Shown here: piece by piece, positions 36,931-45,235 of the stretch
How the letters are laid out: the number at the start of each line of letters is the position of its first letter
How positions within the stretch are numbered: position 1 is the first letter of the stretch
Assembly (NCBI RefSeq): GCF_002312815.1
Contig: NZ_NKQJ01000010.1
Coordinates: 62,001-126,000, forward strand
From: Agaribacterium haliotis
GTDB taxonomy: Bacteria; Pseudomonadota; Gammaproteobacteria; Pseudomonadales; Cellvibrionaceae
DNA length: 64,000 bases
Reading direction: 5' to 3'
Position numbers and translations under genes: made by a program
Notes under the pieces: generated by a model
The model's input: the letters and a program-made list of their open reading frames with translations, nothing else
Told to the model about the DNA's origin: nothing
Database searches by the model: none

Positions 36931-38571
36931 CTAATCCAAAACAACAATGCTACTCACACTTTCTATACTGGGCAGATTTGAATAGCTATCGCGCTTGCCA
37001 ACAACCTCGATGCTTTTACCGATAAGCTCAGGTCTTAACTTAGGGCTCCACTTATCGCGCTGGGCGGATTCCAACTTCACAATAATGGTATCGGCAGTAT
37101 TTTTATCGCGCATACGTAGGGCATAGATATCATTAAAGGCTTCAACAATAACGCCGACTGCAGTCAATGCGCTGCCCTTGGGCTGGGCCAGCGCCTCAGT
37201 CACACTTAACGCATCTGGGTTTGACGACGGCTGAGGCCCGGGCGTAGCGCTTGGGCTAGGCATAGCCGTTGGGCTCGAGCTCGGGTTCGGATTTGGACTC
37301 GGCGCAGGGTGAGCATTCGCAAATAGCGATATATCTAAAGATGTTTTAACCGGGCTGTGATCGGATACGCTGGTGTTTAAATACTGATTGCGAAGTGAAG
37401 CGCTTATCGCATGCCAGGCTGCGTTGAGCTCATCGGAAATCAGTATGTGATCAATATCGCTGTCTGGGTTGCTCGGCACATAGGGCTCATCCGTTACAGA
37501 TCCAGCGGCGTGACTGTAGTCAGCTAACGCATCGCCATCTCTGTCCAGGTACATGCCCCAATCGGCAATTTCACCATTGGCGCCGCCGTGGCTGGCAACA
37601 TTTAAATCACCGAGAACGATCATATTGGCGGTTCGATAATTTGCTGCGAGCTCATCGAGTAAAATTGCCATCGCATCGGCGCGGCGCTCGGCATTACTTT
37701 CGCCGGTACAGCATTTAAGATGCAGGTTAATTAAATTTAAAAGCTTTGAGTGGCCATCTACGGTAATACTTGCCGTCATCAAATACGGATAGCGCCCGGC
37801 AAAGGCCCTACTGCTTGTATCTGTCAAAATGGTTTGAAAGCTGGCCGCTATAATTGAACCCTTGTAGACATAAGCCAAACTCTGCGACGCCGACGGCTGA
37901 CTGACTGCTCCGGCCCAAAGGCTCTGCGTATCAATGCTATTGAGCACTGCAAGTAATTCATTTAAAACAGCGCTGCCGCCAATTTCCTGGAGCGCATAAA
38001 TATCGCCGCCGCCATCAATAATGTCATTTGCCGCAGCGCGGATTTGCTGCTCGCGCGTACCGTTGTAACCGGCCGTAGAAGGCCTGCCTAGCCACTCGAT
38101 ATTGTAAGTCACAATATCAATGCTGCTGCCATCTGTTGCCGGCGGCGTTGTCGGAAGCGGTGTAGGTATAGATGTAGGTTTAGGAGTCGGCGTCGCCGAG
38201 CCTGAACGATTAAAAGAAACAGATAACAAAGCGCCGTCAAAGGCCTTGTAGGCGCGCAGCATAATATGGTGCCTTCCGGCCGCAGGCTTTAATACGCTGC
38301 AGCGCTCGTTGTTGTCTGCTTGAAATGGGCGACAATCGTAAGTCGTGGTATTTGGCACAGCATTAAAGCGTGTATATAAGTCAACATCACCTGTACCGCC
38401 TGCGACACTGACCTCCAAATTACTGGCCGCTTCTGGCAGCTCAACAAAATAATACTGACGCGACGCGGTAGCGCCATCGACTGTCAATGTCTGACCATTG
38501 GATAACTCAGCGGCGTTGGCGCCGAGCGCTGAAAATACAGACACAAAGGCCAGGATTTTTATAAAATTCAT
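36931..38571 (-). CDS. Secreted endonuclease/exonuclease/phosphatase family protein with PPC and OB-fold domains
   Basis: 546 residues; signal peptide MNFIKILAFVSVFSALGANA. Order: PPC domain (about 22-122; GGTGDVDLYTRFNAVPNTTT), short P/T linker, endonuclease/exonuclease/phosphatase domain (about 150-410; VTYNIEWLGRPSTAGYN, IYALQEIGG, NLINLHLKCC, IVLGDLNVASHGG, ISDHSPVKTS for the catalytic Asn, Glu, Asp and His), Pro/Ser linker (PSPNPNPSSSPTAMPSPS), then an OB-fold-like nucleic-acid-binding domain (about 455-546; GSALTAVGVIVEAFNDIYAL). A secreted DNase or phosphodiesterase is likely. GAGGA lies just before the ATG. It is the second EEP-domain exoprotein in this region. Confidence 0.88.
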   Translation of the reverse strand: MNFIKILAFVSVFSALGANAAELSNGQTLTVDGATASRQYYFVELPEAASNLEVSVAGGTGDVDLYTRFNAVPNTTTYDCRPFQADNNERCSVLKPAAGRHHIMLRAYKAFDGALLSVSFNRSGSATPTPKPTSIPTPLPTTPPATDGSSIDIVTYNIEWLGRPSTAGYNGTREQQIRAAANDIIDGGGDIYALQEIGGSAVLNELLAVLNSIDTQSLWAGAVSQPSASQSLAYVYKGSIIAASFQTILTDTSSRAFAGRYPYLMTASITVDGHSKLLNLINLHLKCCTGESNAERRADAMAILLDELAANYRTANMIVLGDLNVASHGGANGEIADWGMYLDRDGDALADYSHAAGSVTDEPYVPSNPDSDIDHILISDELNAAWHAISASLRNQYLNTSVSDHSPVKTSLDISLFANAHPAPSPNPNPSSSPTAMPSPSATPGPQPSSNPDALSVTEALAQPKGSALTAVGVIVEAFNDIYALRMRDKNTADTIIVKLESAQRDKWSPKLRPELIGKSIEVVGKRDSYSNLPSIESVSSIVVLD

Positions 38572-38875
38572 TTTGTCCTCACAGATACAGCGGCAATTCA
38601 GTGAGTTGAATCACACGGGGGCTTGTTGATACAAACTTAGGAAACAAGCTTGAGAAAATAACCTTGGAAAAACAATCTTGGAAAAAGATTGCCAGAATTA
38701 CGCGACCGCGCATTGTTACAGAGCTTTATTAAAAAAATATGATTATTTAGAGTCGAGCAAATGACACTTTTATTAACACGGTAGGAACAGTCTGAAACTT
38801 AAAAGCCTTAAAAACATCAACAACCTATCAACAAAAAAATATCAACAACAAAACACCAACAACAAAAAATATAGA
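38572..38875. other. A-rich intergenic region
   Basis: 304 bases between two minus-strand genes. It contains degenerate CAACAA/ATCAAC-type repeats near 38815-38870; no gene is seen. Confidence 0.5.
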
Positions 38876-41269
38876 TCAAAAAAGAGCCAATTGAGCATTG
38901 GCCAACTCATCAAAACTTAAATTCACAAAAGGTAAAATAGCCTCAGCCACAGGCTTTAATTGCTTGTCGATATAGTGTTGGTAGTCAATCGACGCCTGGC
39001 GATGCTCTAGCGCCTGCGGGCCACTTACCGTTTGCACATAGTTAATCCAGCCCTTGTTTTGATAACGCGCCTTTTTACCCGCTTTAAGATTCAGCTCATC
39101 GGCGTGACGCGCCGCTTTGACTTGCGGCGGCGAACTTAATACATAGAGTTCAAGCTTGCGGCGCAGGCGTTTTCGGTAAATCAGTTTATCATCGTTTACA
39201 CCAGCCAAGGTATCAACAATCGTTGTTCTTATATAATTTTTTACGTCTTGCCCAGAAAATACCCGCTGATAAAGTTCAGCTTGAAAATCTTTGGCCAATT
39301 GAGTCCAATCTGAACGCACCGTTTCAAGGCCCTTAAAGACCAATTGCTCACCGTGTTCCGTTTTTTTAACACCGGCATAACGCTTTTTAGAACCCTGGCT
39401 CGAGCCTCGTATGGTCGGCATCAAAAACTGGCTAAAATGTGTTTCAAACTCCAATTCCAGCGCACAAGGTAAATTAAAGCTCTGCTCAAGTTTGTTTTGC
39501 CAAAGCTCATTGATGCGCTGTTGCAGCATAAGGCCTACATCACACACGGCTTTGTGATCGTAGTCTCCGGCTAAATACACAAAGGTTGAATCGGTATCAC
39601 CGTAGATCACTTCATAACCTTCGGCTTCGATCCAGGCTGCTGTTTGCTGCATAATCTCCTGGCCGCGCATAGTAATGGAACTAGCCAGGCGCGTGTCGTA
39701 AAACGGGCAGCCGCCCGAGCCGAGCACACCGTAAAAACTGTTCATTAAAATTTTAATGGCCTGCGAACGCGCGGCATCACCTGCGGCCTTAGCTTCGTCT
39801 CGCGCCTGCCACAAGGTATCAATAATATCGGGCAAAAAGTGTTTATCGCGGCTGAATTTAGCGCCTTTAAAACCTGGAACGGCGTCGGCCGGCGCTTGCA
39901 AACCCTCTACCAAACCGAGCGGATCAATTAAAAAGGTGCGAATAATGCTCGGATACAGGCTTTTAAAATCAAGCACTAAGACATTAGTGTAAAGGCCCGG
40001 CTTACTCTCCATAACATAACCGCCGGGGCTGGCAAGGCCGCCATCATCGGGGCGGCGCGGTGAAACATAACCGGCGCGATGTAACTTGGGTAAATAAACA
40101 TTAATAAACGCCGCAACAGAACCACCCATGCGCTGCAGCTCAAGCCCCGTTAACTGTGAGCGCAAGCTTAAATAATTAAGTAAGTCGCAGTGCTCAAAAA
40201 TATCCAGAACTAAGTTACAGTCCTGCAGATTATAATTGGCAAGTTTTATTTTATTGTATTTAAAATCGTGTTCAATCTCGGCAAGCCTGTCGTCAACGTT
40301 TTCGCTCAACTTGCCTTTGCCAAGCAACTGCTGGGCAACAAACTCTAAGCTGAAACTGTCAAAGTGGTAGGTTGCCGAGCGCAGGGCATCAATACCATCT
40401 ATCACCACCCGGCCGCTAATCGTCACATAGGCTTGATTTGAGTCATCGCGGCGCTCGCGAACATGCATAAGCTCACCGTCGCGACCGAGTGCTAACTTAA
40501 GGCGATGAAGCTGCGCTCGCTTGTTGAGTAAACGCATATCAAAATTTAATACGTTCCACCCAACAATCACATCGGGGTCATAGTGCTGTAGTTTGTCGAC
40601 AAAGGCATTTAACAGGGCCGCTTCATTATCGACATACGTTAACCAGGATGGCGACTGCAGGGTGTTTTCACCGCGCTCGGCCTCGCCGATCATCAGCACA
40701 CAGCGCCAATCACGCGCTGCCAAACCAATGGAAAACAATTCTCCTGCTTCACTGCATTCAATATCGAGGCTTAAACAGCGAAAGCTCGCGCGATAATTCG
40801 ACGGCAAACAACGTGCGTTGCTCAGCTCAACATACGATGAGCGTTGCTGCAGGCGGCCTTGGGCTTGCATACTGCCGTAAATAAAGCGCTCCATCAGGAA
40901 ACGATCACTTAGGCGAATATCGGCTTCATACAAATGAAGCCCCCGGCCTTCAAGTAAGCTGCGGGCGCGATAACACAGCTTTGAACTGGTAAAATACACT
41001 GCACCGATGCGCTGCTGATCAAAACTTTTTAGGCTTAAGGCGCGCGTCTCAAATGTTAACCCCGCCTGTTTTAGCAGTTGTTCTGCCTGCAGCAGATCGC
41101 GCTGGGCGATAAAAAACACATCTTTTTGTACAGTGCTGATCACTTTACACGGGCCGGCTTCTGTCTTCAGCCAAAACTCAAGATACAGCTGACCCGCCCG
41201 CTCACGCAGGTGGCGGCTAAGTATCATGCCTTCAACGGCATGTATTGAGGTAGGGTTCGGTTCAGACAT
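38876..41269 (-). CDS. polB: DNA polymerase II (family B)
   Basis: 797 residues from the ATG at 41269 (MSEPNPTSIHAVEG); E. coli Pol II has 783. The exonuclease domain shows LSLDIECSEAGELFSIGLA (Exo I), VIVGWNVLNFDMRLLNKRAQ (Exo II) and YNLQDCNLVLDIFE (Exo III). The polymerase domain shows LDFKSLYPSIIRTFLIDPLG (motif A), KILMNSFYGVLGSGGCPFYD (motif B) and VIYGDTDSTFVYL (motif C). It serves in replication restart and translesion synthesis. The leader has a promoter with -10 TATAAT; I found no LexA box of the CTGT-N8-ACAG form, unlike the SOS-controlled E. coli gene. Confidence 0.96.
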   Translation of the reverse strand: MSEPNPTSIHAVEGMILSRHLRERAGQLYLEFWLKTEAGPCKVISTVQKDVFFIAQRDLLQAEQLLKQAGLTFETRALSLKSFDQQRIGAVYFTSSKLCYRARSLLEGRGLHLYEADIRLSDRFLMERFIYGSMQAQGRLQQRSSYVELSNARCLPSNYRASFRCLSLDIECSEAGELFSIGLAARDWRCVLMIGEAERGENTLQSPSWLTYVDNEAALLNAFVDKLQHYDPDVIVGWNVLNFDMRLLNKRAQLHRLKLALGRDGELMHVRERRDDSNQAYVTISGRVVIDGIDALRSATYHFDSFSLEFVAQQLLGKGKLSENVDDRLAEIEHDFKYNKIKLANYNLQDCNLVLDIFEHCDLLNYLSLRSQLTGLELQRMGGSVAAFINVYLPKLHRAGYVSPRRPDDGGLASPGGYVMESKPGLYTNVLVLDFKSLYPSIIRTFLIDPLGLVEGLQAPADAVPGFKGAKFSRDKHFLPDIIDTLWQARDEAKAAGDAARSQAIKILMNSFYGVLGSGGCPFYDTRLASSITMRGQEIMQQTAAWIEAEGYEVIYGDTDSTFVYLAGDYDHKAVCDVGLMLQQRINELWQNKLEQSFNLPCALELEFETHFSQFLMPTIRGSSQGSKKRYAGVKKTEHGEQLVFKGLETVRSDWTQLAKDFQAELYQRVFSGQDVKNYIRTTIVDTLAGVNDDKLIYRKRLRRKLELYVLSSPPQVKAARHADELNLKAGKKARYQNKGWINYVQTVSGPQALEHRQASIDYQHYIDKQLKPVAEAILPFVNLSFDELANAQLALF

Positions 41270-41293
41270 CAGGCAACACAAAAAACTGCGGCG

Positions 41294-41323
41294 ATTATAG
41301 CGCTTTATGCGGCTTGACGTCAG
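41294..41323 (-). promoter_or_regulatory. Sigma70-like promoter of polB
   Basis: Minus strand: -35 CTGACG (41318-41323), 18-bp spacer, -10 TATAAT (41294-41299), about 25 bases before the ATG. Confidence 0.6.
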
Positions 41324-41560
41324 CTAAGCGCTTAAACAACAGACACCACGGCAAGTGCCACAACAAACACCAAAACAAGCACCACAACTAATACCACAGC
41401 AAACACCGCAACAGCAGCAACGACGGCGGGCAGTAACACAAAGGCGCCTGCGAACAATAGTGTGAACAGGGCCTTAAACAAACTCTGCAAAGGCCAAGAT
41501 AAAAAGCCCAAAGTGAGTTAGCATAGCCCGCCTCTTGTCATCAACATCAGGGAGTTGTCG

Positions 41561-41908
41561 TTGTTGAAATACTTAGTTGTACTGATCTTAGGCGCGTGCG
41601 CTTACTGGGCTTATCAAAACTATTCACTATCTGAAGCGGAACTGTCACTGTCGGAAAAACTGCGCCACGAAGGCTCGGTAAGTGCCAGTGAAGTGTTCAG
41701 CACCGCAAAAGAGCTTGTTGTAACTATTTGCAACGACAGCGAGCTTCAACAGGCCTGGGGTAATACCCCCGACAAATGCCTTCAGCAAGCACAGAACTTA
41801 GAATCAAGCTGCCGCCAGCAAGTCTTTGCCGATACAGAAAAAAACATAGATAGCATACCGGGCATCAAGGCCTTATTGGCACAGTACCATCGTTGCGTTT
41901 TACCTTAA
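41561..41908 (+). CDS. Small membrane-anchored protein of unknown function
   Basis: About 115 residues. TTG codons at 41561 and 41564 are the best starts because GGAG lies six to nine bases upstream. The N-terminal helix LLKYLVVLILGACAYWAY is a membrane anchor or uncleaved signal. The rest is soluble and contains four Cys (VVTICNDSELQ, DKCLQQAQ, SSCRQQV, YHRCVLP), suggesting two disulfides in the periplasm. I do not recognise a family. A phzF-like gene follows after 19 bases, so the two may be co-transcribed. Confidence 0.65.
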   Translation: MLKYLVVLILGACAYWAYQNYSLSEAELSLSEKLRHEGSVSASEVFSTAKELVVTICNDSELQQAWGNTPDKCLQQAQNLESSCRQQVFADTEKNIDSIPGIKALLAQYHRCVLP

Positions 41909-41927
41909 AACTAAGAGGGATTAGCAA

Positions 41928-42719
41928 GTGAAGTTAGATATTGATATTGTCGATGCATTTACGGAAAAACAGTTTCAAGGCAACTCTGCCGCTGTTGTAA
42001 TCGCTGAAAGCTGGTTAGATGAAAAACTCATGCAAGCCATCGCCACAGAAAACAATCTTTCTGAAACGGCTTTTTTGCTACAGCACAGCAGCACGCACTA
42101 CGATATACGCTGGTTCTCGCCTATTACAGAAATTGATTTTTGTGGCCACGCCACACTCGCTTCGGCCTTTGTTATTTTTAACAGGCAGCCAGAGCTTACT
42201 AAACTGACGTTTTCAGCCAAAGCCGTTGGCCAAATGAGCATCGTCAAAAAAGACGATGGCCATATTGAAATGGACTTTCCAGCGAGAAAACCCCAATGCG
42301 TCGACAAGGTGCCAGCGGAATTACTAGAAGGTTTATCGATACAACCATCGAGCGTACTGTTAAACAAACAGGCGTATTTTGCCATCTACCAAAATGAAGC
42401 TGATGTTCTTGCCCTGACCTATAACAAGCAGTCGCTACAAAAACTTGCCCCGTTTGACGTAGTGGTAAGTGCCGCCGCTAGCGAATACGACTTTGTTTCC
42501 AGGTATTTCTGGCCAGCCAATGGCGGTGATGAAGACCCGGTCACAGGCTCCATCCACACAGGCTTGGCGCCGTACTGGGCTGAACAACTGGGTAAAACAG
42601 AGCTTCTGGCCTATCAGGCCTCTAAGCGAGGTGGGATTTTGAATTGCCGCCTGCAGGGCGATCGAGTATTTATTTCTGGCAAAGCGGTACTGTACTTACA
42701 GGGTTTTATCCATATCTAA
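41928..42719 (+). CDS. PhzF family isomerase-like protein
   Basis: 263-residue cytoplasmic protein of the diaminopimelate-epimerase fold, PhzF branch. GTG start with AGAGGGA seven bases upstream. Motifs: VDAFTEKQFQGNSAAVVIAE at the N terminus, ENNLSETAFLL (the catalytic Glu region), YDIRWFSPITEIDFCGHATL (substrate site with G-H-A-T), and FWPANGGDEDPVTGSIHTGL (the D-x-V-T-G-S loop). Homologues catalyse isomerisation or are of unknown function (YddE-type); no phenazine genes are nearby, so phenazine synthesis should not be inferred. Confidence 0.92.
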   Translation: MKLDIDIVDAFTEKQFQGNSAAVVIAESWLDEKLMQAIATENNLSETAFLLQHSSTHYDIRWFSPITEIDFCGHATLASAFVIFNRQPELTKLTFSAKAVGQMSIVKKDDGHIEMDFPARKPQCVDKVPAELLEGLSIQPSSVLLNKQAYFAIYQNEADVLALTYNKQSLQKLAPFDVVVSAAASEYDFVSRYFWPANGGDEDPVTGSIHTGLAPYWAEQLGKTELLAYQASKRGGILNCRLQGDRVFISGKAVLYLQGFIHI

Positions 42720-42784
42720 ATTTAGCGATGTAAACGTTGCATCCAACAACCTACTCAAACCCAACAACGCGGAACAAGCAAGCT

Positions 42785-43372
42785 GTGAGTTTAACGATAG
42801 AAAATATAGAGTATCGCCAAGCGACACGTGAAGATATTGACGATGTACTAGAGCTTCACTACCGCTACCAGGTCGATTCTATTCATGAAGACGACAAAAA
42901 AGACGGTTTTATTACTACAGCCTTTAACAGCGATCAGCTAGGTGAGCTTATTGAACAAGAACAAGGGCTATTTATTGCACGCCAAGACGCTAAGCTCGTC
43001 GCTTACGCGATGGCGGCCTCATGGGGTTTTTGGTCTAAGTGGCCGATGTTCCAGCACATGATTCGCGACTTAAATAAACTTGAGTACCGCACTTATAAAC
43101 TAAGTGTTAAAAATTCCTATCAGTACGGCCCAGTCTGCGTCGATAAAAACGTTCGCGGCCAAGGTGTATTTGAGTCGATTTTTACTTATGCACGCAGAGC
43201 CATGCAAGGGCGATATCCGGTACTTGTTACCTTTGTAAATAAAATTAACCCGCGCTCATTTGCTGCGCACACCCGCAAAGCCGGGCTGGATGTGATTCAG
43301 GAATTTGAGTACAACAACAATTTTTACTACGAACTGGCCTGCTTAACGGCTGATTCAACAGAGCAAAAATAG
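42785..43372 (+). CDS. GNAT family acetyltransferase-like protein
   Basis: 195 residues from the GTG at 42785 (an upstream TTG at 42737 is the alternative). N-terminal strand IEYRQATREDIDDVLELHYR and the acetyl-CoA loop VCVDKNVRGQGVFESIFTYA (R-G-Q-G pattern, about residues 122-141) support the GNAT fold; NKINPRSFAAHTRKAGLDVI is the usual C-terminal N-x-R-x-x-x-x-H motif with FEYNNNFYYELACL as last strand. The substrate is unknown. It follows the phzF-like gene after about 65 bases and ends at a strong bidirectional terminator. Confidence 0.82.
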   Translation: MSLTIENIEYRQATREDIDDVLELHYRYQVDSIHEDDKKDGFITTAFNSDQLGELIEQEQGLFIARQDAKLVAYAMAASWGFWSKWPMFQHMIRDLNKLEYRTYKLSVKNSYQYGPVCVDKNVRGQGVFESIFTYARRAMQGRYPVLVTFVNKINPRSFAAHTRKAGLDVIQEFEYNNNFYYELACLTADSTEQK

Positions 43373-43391
43373 CTAGCTTTTTATTTAAGCA

Positions 43392-43423
43392 ATCAGTCCG
43401 GGCCCTGGGCCCGGACTGATTTT
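43392..43423. terminator. Bidirectional terminator between convergent genes
   Basis: Perfect inverted repeat with 14-bp arms (ATCAGTCCGGGCCC and its complement) around one base, followed by TTTT on the plus strand. It lies between the GNAT gene and the convergent protease gene. Confidence 0.85.
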
Positions 43424-43472
43424 GTATCTACTGCATTTGGCATACAGATATATCAAGGCATGTTTTACAGGC

Positions 43473-44540
43473 TTAATTCGCCGAGCAACCTGCGCCCCAG
43501 TTTACAGCCAGAATATAATAGTCACCGTAGTTAACCCGGCCATCGCCATTGATATCGGCTTCTTTTGGTTGAATGGCTGAACCTGTGCGCCCGCGGTTTA
43601 ATACATATAAATCGTAGTCGTCACCGTCGATGCAGCCGTCGCGATTTATATCGCCATAGATATCATCACTGCCCGAACCGCCATCACTGCCGTCGCCAAT
43701 CGTTGTTTTAATCCAGCCGTTATCGCTTGCTTGCGCACTGACATCAGAAAATACCGTATAGGAAGTACAGCCTGGGCGGCCCCATGATACGACACCGGCA
43801 AGGCGCCAACCGTTGACAAAGCCCGAACGAGTGCGGCTCTGATATACCAGTGGGCCACCGCTATCACCGTAACAGCCGCCAATTGCGCCGTTCTCAAAAC
43901 CCGCGCAGAGCATGTCGGCGCTGACACTGTTGACATCGCGAAGCGCGTTTGCACAGGCATTTTGACTGACAACTTGCAAACGCCCCTCTTGTAATATGGT
44001 GGTGCCTGGCGAGCTATTGGTCTCCCCCCAGCCACTGACATAAACAGGCTCATTGATTGCAGGCCGTGAATCCGCAAGCTCAATTGCTTGAACGGCGCTG
44101 TTAAACTCCAGATCCGAACTCAGCTCTAATAGGGCCATGTCGTGCTGCAGGGTGTAGTTATTCCACTGCGGGTGTTCAACAATACGCTTTACACGCACCG
44201 CCTGTACACGCGAGTCAGAATTTACTCGCGAACGATCGTGCGCGCCGGCATACACCGTCCATTCCGAGGCGGCCGTGCCATCGGTACAGTGCGCAGCGGT
44301 CAACACCCAACGCTTATCGATGATCGTACCACCACAGCGAACACCGCTGGTAATTAATACCTGCCACGGGTATTCACCGCGCAAGGCATCCTGACCACCA
44401 ACAACAAATGGCACAACATTTTCAGGCTCTAGCGATTCGGCAAAGCTAACTGCAGAAAAAGCCAACGAAAACATTGCTGCAGTACCAGCCATTGCAGACA
44501 AACTAGAACAAGCTGAAACAAGATGCTTAACAAACTTCAT
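43473..44540 (-). CDS. Secreted S1 (chymotrypsin-fold) serine protease with C-terminal dockerin
   Basis: 355 residues, AGGAG eight bases before the ATG. Signal peptide 1-34 (SLAFSAVSFA). Activation site around VVGGQDALRGEYPW. Catalytic triad His84 (LTAAHC), Asp134 (HDMALLEL) and Ser227 (CYGDSGGP). The residue six before the catalytic Ser is Gly221, not Asp, so classical trypsin specificity for Arg/Lys is not expected. After a Gly/Ser/Asp linker (282-293) comes a dockerin-like pair of Ca-binding repeats, GDINRDGCIDGDDYDLYVLN (296-315) and ADINGDGRVNYGDYYILAVN (328-347). It would be secreted and could dock to a cohesin-bearing partner; none is visible in this window. Confidence 0.92.
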   Translation of the reverse strand: MKFVKHLVSACSSLSAMAGTAAMFSLAFSAVSFAESLEPENVVPFVVGGQDALRGEYPWQVLITSGVRCGGTIIDKRWVLTAAHCTDGTAASEWTVYAGAHDRSRVNSDSRVQAVRVKRIVEHPQWNNYTLQHDMALLELSSDLEFNSAVQAIELADSRPAINEPVYVSGWGETNSSPGTTILQEGRLQVVSQNACANALRDVNSVSADMLCAGFENGAIGGCYGDSGGPLVYQSRTRSGFVNGWRLAGVVSWGRPGCTSYTVFSDVSAQASDNGWIKTTIGDGSDGGSGSDDIYGDINRDGCIDGDDYDLYVLNRGRTGSAIQPKEADINGDGRVNYGDYYILAVNWGAGCSAN

Positions 44541-45134
44541 TCAAACACTCCTTTTGGGGCCGGCGCTTAAAAACATAAACACTCAGCCGGTTTTCATTAA
44601 TGTTTAATTGCTAAAACCACCAAACAACATGCAAACAATCACCTTGCAACAAACAGTTTCAATAGCAACTGCAGGCATATTGCGCCGGAAAAATGCTAAC
44701 AAACACAAAGAGAAAATAAGCGCCAGAAAAAATCTGCGGCAATTGAAAACAAAAGCCCCTGAATAAACAAGCAAAAGCATTCAAAGCAAACAAACACGAT
44801 AAAAACCAGAATTTATTCGAAGAACATTCAGCAGCTTAGAAACATCAACTACCAAAGCAAACAAATACGAAACAATTTACCCAAGCAGAAAAACAACTTA
44901 AAAAACACTTAGGTAACTATTTTGAAATGTTGTGTTAAAAGCTTTGAAATAAAAACAAGATCGTACTTCGGCTTTTGCGCCATCGATATACGGCCAAAAA
45001 ATCAAAACACAAAGCCAAGAAGCAAGAGCCAGCACTAAAAACCACCAACAAACAACTGGCATATCTAGCGGATACGAGCGCTGCGCTTTAGAAGAATAAA
45101 TTTGAAAAGGCTACTACAACTTAACAACCAGCAT

Positions 45135-45157
45135 AAAAAAGCGCCACAATGTGGCGC
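45135..45157 (-). terminator. Rho-independent terminator after the lipoprotein gene
   Basis: Perfect 7-bp stem GCGCCAC / GTGGCGC with a 3-base loop and six T on the minus strand. Confidence 0.85.
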
Positions 45158-45174
45158 TTCGAATAGTACGGCTG

Positions 45175-45230
45175 AACTATCTATATTTAACTATCTATAT
45201 TTAACTAGGTATATTGAACTAGGTATAGCC
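45175..45230 (+). repeat. 4 x 14-bp tandem repeat
   Basis: AACTATCTATATTT (twice), AACTAGGTATATTG and AACTAGGTATAGCC, between the stop of the lipoprotein gene and its terminator. Confidence 0.85.
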
Positions 45231-45235
45231 ACACC

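Larger units (their letters stand above)
44541..45235. other. Long A-rich intergenic region
   Basis: About 700 bases between two minus-strand genes. It holds a terminator (45135-45157) and a 4 x 14-bp tandem repeat (45175-45230) near the lipoprotein gene. The remaining 590 bases are A/C-rich without a recognisable gene. Confidence 0.65.

Noticed and set aside
41270-41340. LexA box upstream of polB
   Set aside because: The E. coli gene is SOS-controlled, so CTGT-N8-ACAG was sought, but no acceptable match is visible.
41928-42719. Phenazine biosynthesis by the PhzF-like gene
   Set aside because: No other phz genes are nearby, and most PhzF-family members outside phenazine clusters have other or unknown roles.
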